Translations under genes and position numbers: made by a program
The notes under the pieces: generated by a model
What the model saw: the letters and a program-made list of their open reading frames with translations, nothing else
Told to the model about the DNA's origin: nothing
Database searches by the model: none
Part shown: positions 49,006-58,911 of the stretch, in pieces
How the letters are laid out: every line of letters begins with the position of its first letter
How positions within the stretch are numbered: position 1 is the stretch's first letter
Source of the DNA: Haliotis asinina
Taxonomy: Eukaryota; Mollusca; Gastropoda; Lepetellida; Haliotidae
Assembly (NCBI RefSeq): GCF_037392515.1
Contig: NC_090281.1
Span: 51,872,753 to 51,936,752 of the forward strand
Reading direction: 5' to 3'
Length of the DNA stretch: 64,000 bases

Positions 49006-52000
49006 TCAGTCCATACATTCACTCTCATCATCTGCAATAATGCTGAAGACCTTCTTCAGGTCAAGCAAGGTTGCCCTCTCCTGTGATGGTGTTGTCCCAA
49101 CCTCCACTTCCTCCATGGGAGGCCCTATCATGATCCCCCTACCTTTGGTTATCACCCTCACTGATGTCATTATCTTACATCTGCTCTCCTTCCCAAGACC
49201 TTCAAGTTGGACGTCTCTTAAAATATCAACTTCCTTCTGACATGCATATTTACTGCTCTCAGTGGAGTCTTGTTGAAGGATTTCCTGGCAAATGGTCTGC
49301 AGTTCAAGATCCTTGTCAACATCATCTCCAACACTCTGTGGAATGTCTTTGGTGAATTTAGAGATATTTCTGTTTTGTGTCTGAATACAATCAACATGCT
49401 CTTCAATATCATCTGTTTTTGATTTGTTTTCTTCGTCTATATGTTTATCTTGACTTTCTGTATACTTTTGTTCAGTCTTGTTAACATTTTCTTCATTTGT
49501 CTCAGAAGGTTGTGTTTCTTGTTTTTTTTCTATTGTACTATGATTTACCACAACAGCAATTGGTTTTGTCCGTTCAATGAAAAAAGGTGATGTTTCTGGC
49601 AGAATTGGAACGTATCTAGACATTGTTTTTTCCAGAACGATAAAACTGTTGAGAACATCACAGATCTTGATAATTTCATCCACATTTTGCTGTATGAGCC
49701 AGTCCTCCTTCATGCTGTCAATACCATCATAAGCCATAAGAAGGAAATACCTCAGCTTCAACAGTCTCCATCTTTGGTTTCTATATTCTGTTCTTTCAGG
49801 TTCTGATTCAGGCCACATGATAAGTGGGGAAAGAGTATTGAAGAAGATGGATATCCATTTGTTCAAAATTCGTGGCACGCTGGTGGGATCGATTTGAAAT
49901 CGAAAAGCCAGGTCATAATTGTGGAGACCAAGTCTTAGTTTCATAAGAGTCAAAATGAATTCCTGGGAGTCTGAGATGTCATCGAGAGGAGGTGTTTCCA
50001 AACATACCGAAACATACTGATACAGCTCTACAAGGGAGGCAAACGTGTAACAACCTGTGTGGTGCAACACATTCCCCTTAGTCACCTTCGATCCTTTGTC
50101 CAAGAAATCGTAGGTGAGGCTTTTTAGTTTCTTTCTGTGTTGCATGAGTTCTCTGTTTAATCGTACACAATGCATATTGAGGTCATGAAGAACCAGTTTA
50201 TCTGTACTTGACTGAACACCAGCATTTACAATGACTCTCCCCTTTCTCTGAAATGATGGACATATTCCACGTGCGCCCAATTCCTCCTTGAGCAGGCTTT
50301 TCATCTCTGACGGAGTTAACTGGATTTTCATTTGTTTCAGTGCTTTTTCAAAAGTATATTCTTTTGATATACCTTTTTCTGTCTGACACATTTTGGAATT
50401 TGGATCCTCGAACTCTGGAGGTGCTGATGATGAATCTGATAAGGTGAATGTCTCATCTACAAGAGGGTCAGGGTTTGCCTCTGTGCCCATTGGTGTTCCA
50501 CATCTGAAACTGGCTTGAGGGCCACAAACAGAAGCATGTCCTGCCGCTGAGGAGTTGTCCTCTTGTGCTTGTGCCAATGTATTTACTTCAGGGCCTAGAC
50601 CTTCTTGTTCTCCCACACTCTGAGTTCTATTCAACATATCAGCAGTATGACCATTGGAAATATGTGACATCTTGCCAACTTCTGAATTAGAACATCTTTG
50701 TCTCTGATCCAAACTAACACTCAAAGCTTTAAAATCACAACCATTCTTATGTATCCAGTTTGTGTTATTCTCTTTGTCACTTTTAGGACATTCAAAGTCA
50801 GCTGAAGGAAAAATAGTTCCAAGATTTTGATGTCTTTCCTCAGGACCACCTGAATTAACACACATCTCATCACAGAAGTCTTGGCTGTTTTTGTTGACTG
50901 CTGGTGCCACTGCCTTCTCATACTCATTGTCTTCAGGCTCTGTCTTGATTCCCTTCTCTGACATCATGACCTTCCCATCTGTCCTCACCACAGTGAAAGG
51001 ACAAGTGTCATTTTCAGGAAAAGAACCCTGTTCGACTTTTTCTTCAGAGCAGAAGCTTTGTCCTTTGGAACATGAGGACTCCATATCCTCCTCTTCTTGA
51101 AGACATAATGAACCTGAATCAGACCAAGTTAACCCATTCTGGTTGTCCTCTGTTTTAATGTCAACACTGCTTTCTGACATTGGTTCCTGTTTGACCGAAA
51201 GATCAAAGTCATGACTGTCTTCCTCAGATTCCACTGCTCTTTCATTCTCGATCACAAATTCCTCATCCCTCTGTACAAATTCTGAATCTTGTTCTTGTTT
51301 GATTTCTTGCAATCCACTGCCTACATTAATCTTATTTCCAAATTTTCTTTTTAATCTGACAGCTTTTAATACCTGTTGTTCTTTGTGTTCGGCATGTTCC
51401 CGTGCACGCTTGAGAGCTTTCACCCTCTCCATGCCAAGTTGAAGATCTTCACTGGTGAAACCACATTCAAGCCAGTGTCGTTTCAATGATTTGAAGTTGG
51501 ACTTCATTGTTTTCTCAGCACTGCCATTTTCAAACCTGGAAAGAAAAACCTGATAAATATACCATAAACAAGAGTCATCAGAAGATGACATATCCCCCCG
51601 GCCCCCACATGTTTGAAAGGACAAATAATCTGAGAGTTAATCATTGGTTTTTTTAGACTAAGTTTGAATTGTTTCAATGGAATTCATGAAAATTGTAAAT
51701 GCCATATATCTGTAACCAGCAAAGTCACTATTTCAAGATCTGTCTCATATATCTGCCAAGATCTGTTGAAAGATATGAAATGGTTTTCGAGTTGTGCTCT
51801 GAGATCGAAGCCCACCCCTCCATTTTGAGACTAAGAAACGAAGTCAGCAACATGTTCATGGAATCAAGAAAAAAATACATCATAAAAAACTGTAAATAGC
51901 AAAAGGCACCACTTTGGGGTCTGCCACACATATCTACCAAGTAACACTGACAGATATTAAGATGTTTTTGAGTTCTGCTCCAGAAACCAAACACACCTCT

Positions 52001-55000
52001 CACTTTTGAGACAAAGTCTGAATCATTTCCATGGAAACCGAGAAACTAAGAAATCACGAAAACCTGTAACTAGCAAAAGGCACCATTGCTGCTTCTGATT
52101 GGTATATCTACCAAGTTTTGCAGAAAAATATTGAATGGATTTTGAGTTTAGTCTGAAACACTTCCATGGAAACCCAGCAAATAATAAATCACAAAAACCT
52201 GTAAATACAAAAAGGCACCACTTTAGGGCCTGCCACACATATCTAAAATATAGAACGGTTTTACATGCTGGGGGGATAAAAAGGGGGAACTAAGAAACTG
52301 AATGCAGCAAACGCTGTGGTGAAAGGGTGCATTATCTTAGAGATGTACATCCAATGGCAATGAAATTCTACATGAAGCATTACCAACATGCACACAGACA
52401 TTAACCTCTGTAAACGTATTGAAGAACTCACAATCACTAATGCAACAGAGTTGAACACATACTGACAACTGCCTTGGAGGCAGTAACTCAATTAACAAAC
52501 AAAATGGAAAATTGTGGGGGATGACAGGGTAGTCTGTCGTACAGACCCTGAAGTATATATGTCCAAGAAAGCCCACACAAGTCTAGAAAATGTGGCAAGT
52601 CTAGATTTCCTTAGCTTCAGGCTTCTGAAAATGAAGAAAGTCTCAGGGCTCCATTTCATTTTATTATTTTTTTTTCACTATGAACGTTTTTTCAGTAAAA
52701 TATGTTCATTTCAGAGACTAGCTCTTAGTCTAACAGAAGGGGACATCATTGTGTAAGGTTGTCTGAATGTTAAGTAAATCAAAAAGTGTAATTGTACACC
52801 TGTGGGACAAGTACCCTCAAACAGGAGGGGTTGAAATGATACCTGGGCGTGCCAGATCAAACTCTACCTAAACAATAGGTTCAAATCAGCACCTGCCATC
52901 AATAGGGAATTACGTACACTCACTGGGTGACGAGGTTCACATGAACTTCATGCCAAAATTTGATATAGTGGACATTCACAGCAATTTCACATTCACAGTC
53001 ATTTTCATCAGTTCCCTTATTTTTTGTCGCTAGTATAGAATAAAACCATAAATGCAGGTCTGATGTTCATGTGAGTTTGTTGTCAGGGCTTGATTTGCAT
53101 CATACAAATTCTAGATCCATTGCTTCTACTGGAATGTGTAATGAAAGAGATCTGCTTTTGAATTTTTTAGATGTTTTATTTAAAAGTTTACCCACTCCAA
53201 AACTGACATGCACCTGTTTCAAGTTAGACTAATAACTGGGTTGCATTCTATACTGGACTGCACTAGTGCAAGTAACAAGGCACTAAATCGAGCCCTGGTT
53301 GTGTTAGTGAGTGAGTGAGTTTAGTTTTATGCCGCACTTAGCAATATTCCAGCTATATGGCGGCGGTCTGTAAATAATCGAGTCTGGACCAGACAATCCA
53401 GTGACCAACAACATGAGCATCGATCTGCGCAATTGGGAACCGATGACATGTGTCAACCAAGTCAGTGAGCCTGACCATCCGATCCCGTTAGTCGCCTCTT
53501 ATGACAAGCATAATCGCCTTTTATGGCAAGCATGGGTTGCTGAAGACCTATTCTACCCCAGGACCTTCACGTGTCCCCTGATTGTGTTAAATGTTATTTC
53601 CAATAGTAAGTAAATCAATAGTAAGTAGGAGCATACCCATGGTGACACAGGTCTGATATCATCACCCCTTGGTGAAACCTGTGGTGATACATGTCTGATA
53701 TCATCACTCCTTGCTGAAACCTGTGGTGATACATGTCTGATATCATCACTCCTTGCTGAAACCTGTGGTGATACCGATCTGATATCATCACCAAACCTGT
53801 GGTGATACAGGTCTGATATCACCTCTTGGTGAAACCTGTGGTGATACAGGTCTGATATCATCACCCCTTGGTGAAACCTGTGGTGATAAAGGTTTGATAT
53901 GATCACCACACCTGAGGTGACACAGGTCTGATATCACCTCTTGGTGAAACCTGTGGTGATACAGGTCTGATATCATCACTCCTTGGTGAAACCTGTGGTG
54001 ATACAGGTTTGATATCATCACTCCTTGGTGAAACCTGTGGTGATACAGGTTTGATATCATCACCACACCTGAGGTGATACAGGTCTGATATCATCACCCC
54101 TTGGTGAAAGCGGTGGTGAAACAGATCTGATATCATCACCCCTTGTTGAAACCTGTATTGATACAGGTCTGATATCATCACCCCTTGGTGAAACCTGTAG
54201 TGATACAGGTCTAATATCATCACCCCTTGGTGAAACGTGGACATGAGCAAGTGCTGAAAAACCTGGAAACACGACAAGGATGACATAAGAGACTTGTAAC
54301 TTATCAGGTCAGTGAGTGAGTGAATTCAGTTTTACTCTGCTTTTAGCAATATTCCAGCAATACTGTGGTTGGCGATACCAGAAATAGGCTTTGCACACTC
54401 CACCCTGACAGGGAATCGAACCCAGGTCTTCAGTGAGACAAGTGAATGCTTCAACACTAGGCTACCCCACCGCCCCATCAGTTAATTGACATGTAGCATA
54501 TGAGACAACTGTCCTCCCCTTGATTTGTATGAGAAAACATCACTAAAGACTGTAACAGTGTAAAGAATTGTAACAATTCTGATAACATTATCACAGCTAT
54601 GGAATCCAAAGTGAAGGAACCAAGACTGAGTGGTTACAAGACATTATTTCAAACAACCTTCTTTGTTAACAAAGATCTTGAACTCAACATCATCACAATG
54701 TATGTGACATTTCACATGTAAGTGAGTGAGTTTAGTTTTCCGCCACATTTAGCAATATTCCTGTAATATCATGACGGGGTACATCAGAAATAGGGTTCAC
54801 ACATTGTATCCATGTGAAATTAAACCCAGGGTTTCAGTGTAGCCATTATAACTTGGTGTTCGCTCTTTCCAAAATATGCTACTATGATAACAGTCATTTC
54901 AAAATGAATATTGTGAAGTTAATTACTAGAGCAGAGATGACAAACATTTTAAGCATTTGAATCAAATTAATTTCAAACTTTACAGTAATATTGATTCTGT

Positions 55001-58000
55001 GAATGACTTCTTACTCAATCAGTGAGTTTAGTTTTAAGTCACACTCACCAATATTCCAGCTATATGCCGGTGGTCTGTAAATAATTGAGTCTGAATCAGA
55101 CAATCCAGAGATTAACAGCATCAGCATCGGTCTTCACAGACGGGAACCCATTACGTGTAAACCAAGTCAGTGAGACTGACCACCCAAACCTGTTAGTTGC
55201 CCTTTAGGACAAGCATGGGTTACCAAAGGCCAGTATTCTAACCCAAACCTTCACAGGTAAAACAAGTTCAGAAATGTTGATGCAAACTATTTCATTCATA
55301 TGACGACATAAAACTACTTAATATCTAACCCTGGGTGTCAGCTTAGGGTCAAATCTGACCACTTGCATATAGTCCTCTGAACAACCAAGCAACCTGTGCC
55401 ACCCTGTGCCACACGCAAAACACAATGCATCTACTCTACTGTGGAATATCCATTGGCAAAATACTTTATATAACAGGAATGTTGACTTACTCTCGAAGAG
55501 TATTTCTCAGTGCCTTTATATCATGAACTGTAGATGATGGAAGAATAGATGGAACATAGTCTGGATGTGCAGAGAAGTTGGACTTGAGGCCTGGAAAACA
55601 TTTACAAGAGGTAAGAATTATAAATGTAATTGTGCAAAAAAATCTCAACATTCTTGACAAAAGAGTAGCAAGTGTGTTAATAATTGACTGACATTATTTC
55701 ACCCATATGGGGATAAGATCAAGGTGTGATCATTACAAGTATGTCACAAATACATGAAATAACTGCAGGCCCAGAGGCCCAGCATCGAATTTTCTTATAT
55801 CAAGTCAGCAGTTTCAAATGTTTGCAGGCACTTTCTGCCTTCAGTAAATTATCTGTCAATTTTTTTTCAACAGGAATTTGATGTCATTCCATATTTCCAG
55901 TTTTGCACTGGTTATATTGATAGAATTAAACAGTGCAGTCTATTTTGTTTCGTTGGTTTAACAAAATGGGCCTGCTGATTTTAAAGCCTGCAGGTGGCAG
56001 CAGACCCTGATGACCAGCTGGTAAATTAAAGTGCTGCAAGCACTGATTAAAGGTATTTGTAAATGCAATGTTGTCAAAAATGTCAGTATGACAAGTTGTG
56101 TAAATACTGCCTAAAACATTTAGTGTAGGAAACTAAAGCAATGATGCTTTGTCGGTGTAAAAGAAACCCCAATATACACCAGGTGACTGAGTCTCACCAT
56201 CTGAAGCAATTACAGCCAAACACAGTAGTGTCAAACTTATGGTTTTCGCAAAGCAAAACCTGCATCCTTTAGTATTAACCCTTTATTTATCCATTTTCCA
56301 GCTGTGTCAAACATTGCATAATTTTACGAATTTAAGAAAGTCCCTTCAACTTCAACACAGCCAGTTACAGCCAAACCCTGTAGTGTCGAACTTACACTTG
56401 TCTCAAAGTAAAACCAAGGTCCTTTCGTATTAATCTTTTATTCATTCACTTTTCGGTTGTATCTTGGTCCCCTCACCTGATATAAAGTGTTTGACTGTTG
56501 TATCTTGGTCCCCTCACCTGATATAAAGTGTTTGCTGCACACATACAGATTATCAGCCAGGAAACCTGTCCCCAGTCTCAGGGCATCTCTCCACCGCTGC
56601 TGCAGCTGGTCGTCATCCTGGGGGATGGGGTAGAAGGTGGTCAACCAGTCTCGGCTAGACACAGATCCACAGTGAGCCACACAGCAAACCTTAGCATTCT
56701 GGAAGAGATTAAAGTGTTAGTTTGGTTAATGTGGGAGGAAATGCCCAAAGTGATGAAGGTTTGAGACCTTTTCCACCTTGGAGTGAGTGAATATTGCTTA
56801 ATGCCGCATCAGCAATGTTACAGCTATTCACGGCCTTTTCAACTTTAGCATCCATGGTCATGAGAATGTCAATGTAAAGGCAACAGAAAAGCAGCAAAAC
56901 CTTGCGAGGATGTAATTTAAAAACTTGTAAATTCCAATAAGCATGATGGTTTAGATTATTGGACAAATCAAACTTTTCCTTTCGGTTGCAAACAACACAA
57001 ATTATTTTGAAGATAACTTATCATTTTTCACAAGCTGCAATTCTCAAATAACAGGACAATATTGCACCTAAAAAGTCACAGAAAGGTTCACTGACCATTA
57101 AAACTTGAAGAGTGAGTTACTCTTGGTTGTGTCAGGTTCTAAATCTAAATACATAATGATGGCTTATCAAACCTTTACCCTGTCAGATAGGTCCTCATAC
57201 ATGTGGGCCTCCTCACTGCTGTCAGTGTCCTTGAAGGAAGAGAGTTATCAGATAATAAGTTGCCAAAAGGTAATCAATCACAATGATCAATATTCACTTT
57301 CATTCATGGCATTGTTGGATAAACAGACAGTTGGAATACAATCTGATGACTGAATTGGATTCTATACCACTTTTAGCAATACTACAGCAGTATATGTCGT
57401 GAGACACCTGAAATGGGCTTCACACATTGTCCTCATGTCAGGATTCAATGTCGGAACGATCTTTGCTGTCACAAGCAAATGTATTATTCACCAGGCCACC
57501 CTAGTGCCCTTACAACCTAACATGTACATGATGGTCAGGGTAAAGTATTGGCCCTCAGTAACCCATGTTTGTCATAAAAGATGAATAACGGTATCAGGTG
57601 GTGAGACCCACTGACATGGCTAACACATGTCATGAGTTCCCAATTATGCATATCGATGCTCATGCTGTTGGCCACTGGATTGCCTGGTCCAGACTTGATT
57701 GTATACACTAAAAATTACAGACCGCCATCATATAACTGGAATATTGTTGAGTGCGGTGTAAAATCAAAATCACTCACTACAAAGTGATAAAGAATAATTT
57801 CCACTGGAAGATACCATCATTTTCTTGTTAATCATAATGTAAATTGTCTTTTCAGATCAATCTCAATGAAATCAGATCCTTTGCCATGGTTTCATACATA
57901 TTATATATCGAGATTATCCATGTGAAAATCATGGGCCTAATGCTGCTTTGAACAGCATGTTGAATAATGTCTTGACCTGTGACCAGTTATCGCCAACACC

Positions 58001-58499
58001 TAGGTGTCTGTAGTGTTTGCACAGACAGCTTGATTTTTAAGTGTCGTAGCCTATCGCCTTTGTGGTGTGTAATTGCGGAAAATACTACGATGCAAAAGTC
58101 AAGCTGTCTGTGCAAGCATTACAGCCTGGCGTTGGCGACAACTGGTACGCAGTCATAACTAGTCGCTACTTTCTACAAAAATGCTGATATTTACTCATTT
58201 TCATGCATGTTTACCTCTGATGGTTCCTCTATTTGAAAACATATGGGGTCTGGGCGAAGCTTGGTCGGGCCATCACCCCCAACAAAATGTGTGGCGCACA
58301 GGTAGCACTTGTTAAAATTTTTCTCCACAAAACTGACACTGACGTCGCGTCTTCCACATGCATCCAACCATTTCCGCACTCGTTTACGGATTCTTTGAGT
58401 CAACGGTTTCGGAAATGGTACAAAAGTAATATTGTCACTACCTGCCGTCTTATCAGTATATTTGCAATTGCCATACAGGCAGTGTATTGATGGTTTCAT
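49006..58499 (-). CDS. Double-THAP, transposase-derived HTH protein, five exons, 1048 aa
   Basis: A probable DNA-binding nuclear protein; no known gene name. Exons on the minus strand: 58499-58215, 57229-57179, 56698-56518, 55590-55491, 51535-49006; frame is kept (3147 nt). THAP domain 1 (residues 1-95): C7, C12, C68, H71 of the C2CH zinc site, plus FPKP and W44. A 17-residue acidic linker follows. THAP domain 2 (about 113-180): C118, C122, C166, H169 plus FYPIP. Exon 4 adds the HPDYVPSILPS motif. Exon 5 begins with a basic helical region (about 207-275), then a long acidic part with four sumoylation-type sites (IKQE, VKQE, IKTE, IKTE), then a block near 690-780 (CYTFASLVELYQ, FILTLMKLRLGLHNYDLAFRF) like the HTH that precedes the DDE domain in THAP transposases. 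No DDE nuclease follows, only an acidic tail. It is divergent to its paralogue at 58912. The start is the first ATG of exon 1. Confidence 0.86.
51697..52250. repeat. Tandem repeat, four diverged units of about 130-190 bp
   Basis: Unit starts near 51697, 51889, 52063 and 52196, each with a form of CTGTAAATAGCAAAAGGCAC followed by CACATATCTACCAAG and later GTTTTTGAGTTCTGCTC. It lies in the last intron of the minus-strand THAP gene (51536-55490). Confidence 0.75.
52590..52745 (-). repeat. Dispersed repeat, copy 2
   Basis: Inverted relative to 39700-39912: GGCAAGTCTAGATTTCCTTA, AAAGTCTCAGGGCTCCATTT, AAATATGTTCATTTCAGAGA. Confidence 0.7.
53306..53577 (-). repeat. SINE family B, full-length good copy
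   Basis: Runs from GTGAGTGAGTGAGTTTAG through CAATATTCCAGCTATATGGC, GTCTGGACCAGACAATCCAG, CGATCTGCGCAATTGGGAAC, TCCCGTTAGTCGCCTCTTAT and CCAGGACCTTCACGTGTCC. Best reference copy of family B in the window. Confidence 0.9.
53633..54240. repeat. 42-bp minisatellite, about 14 units
   Basis: Unit GGTGATACAGGTCTGATATC, then ATCACCCCTTGGTGAAACCT and GT. Each unit is itself partly palindromic (GGTGAT...ATCACC around GATATC). Because 42 is a multiple of three, long open frames run through it on the minus strand, but their translation is the repeat itself. It lies in the last intron of the THAP gene. Confidence 0.92.
54310..54475 (-). repeat. SINE family A
   Basis: GTGAGTGAGTGAATTCAG tail, AGGGAATCGAACCCAGGTCT box region, CTAGGCTACCCCACCGCCCC head complement. 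Confidence 0.8.
54720..54850 (-). repeat. SINE family A, old partial copy
   Basis: AAGTGAGTGAGTTTAGTTTT then ACATCAGAAATAGGGTTCAC; the tRNA-like head is mostly lost. Confidence 0.7.
55019..55257 (-). repeat. SINE family B, old copy
   Basis: CAATATTCCAGCTATATGCC, AATAATTGAGTCTGAATCAG, ACCAAGTCAGTGAGACTGAC and AACCTTCACAGG. Confidence 0.75.
56456..56533 (-). repeat. 41-bp tandem duplication carrying a THAP exon donor site
   Basis: GTTGTATCTTGGTCCCCTCA and the next bases through ATATAAAGTGTTT occur twice, 41 bp apart. On the minus strand both copies carry ATATCAG/GTGAGG, so exon 3 of the THAP gene has two identical donors, at 56518 and 56477. Confidence 0.9.
57355..57500 (-). repeat. SINE family A, old copy
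   Basis: ACCACTTTTAGCAATACTAC and TGAAATGGGCTTCACACATT, with a degenerate head. It lies between exons 1 and 2 of the minus-strand THAP gene. Confidence 0.65.
57535..57779 (+). repeat. SINE family B
   Basis: CAGTAACCCATGTTTGTCAT, CTAACACATGTCATGAGTTC, TTACAGACCGCCATCATATA, then a CACTCACTAC tail. Confidence 0.75.
57979..58146. mobile_element. Foldback element with long imperfect arms
   Basis: The left arm (about 57979-58045: CAGTTATCGCCAACACC, TGCACAGACAGCTTGATTTT) pairs with the right arm (about 58085-58146: CAAGCTGTCTGTGCAAGCAT, GGCGTTGGCGACAACTGG). Coding is absent; it is probably a MITE. It lies in intron 1 of the minus-strand THAP gene. Confidence 0.65.
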
Positions 58500-58911
58500 T
58501 GTAGCTGGCACGCTTCATGCACGTGACATGTCAACATGAATGCTTGTTCACAAATTCGCTTCGTTCTCTAAGGAAGAATTTGGCATGGCTATCTAGATCT
58601 AGACTTGGAAGTTTGTATAAACTCTCAACATTACCAAGTCTTGTAGGGAAGGACAGAGGTGACTGCAGGGGACTCGTTGAAGCGATGCGCGGAGTATTCA
58701 AACTCCATGCTGCAACGTAGGATGTGTGCGCGATTTCAAACAGTATTAGAAAATAATGTGAGGAGTTTGGAACAAATATGCTGTACTGAAGGATGACGCA
58801 TAAATAAAGTCTACACGCATGCGCATGTACTGGTTGGCACTGGTGTGTAGCGAGGACGTCAAAATAAGTGTTAATTTGTATCATTTCTAAATGCAGATCT
58901 AACAGTTGACA
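58500..58911. promoter_or_regulatory. Divergent promoter region of the THAP gene pair
   Basis: 412 bp between the two start codons. A GCATGCGCATG word at 58817-58827 resembles an NRF-1 site, common in TATA-less bidirectional promoters. No clear TATA box is seen near either start. Confidence 0.6.

Noticed and set aside
53633-54240. CRISPR-like array
   Set aside because: Units are contiguous 42-bp copies without unique spacers, and the genome is eukaryotic.
53553-54286. Long overlapping minus-strand reading frames (up to 127 codons) with a 14-residue repeat
   Set aside because: They exist only because the minisatellite period (42) is a multiple of three; all frames stay open and the sequence lies in an intron.
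58191-58511. Start of the minus THAP protein upstream at 58511
   Set aside because: The codon there is GTG; the first ATG is at 58499, four codons later, and suits the THAP domain start.
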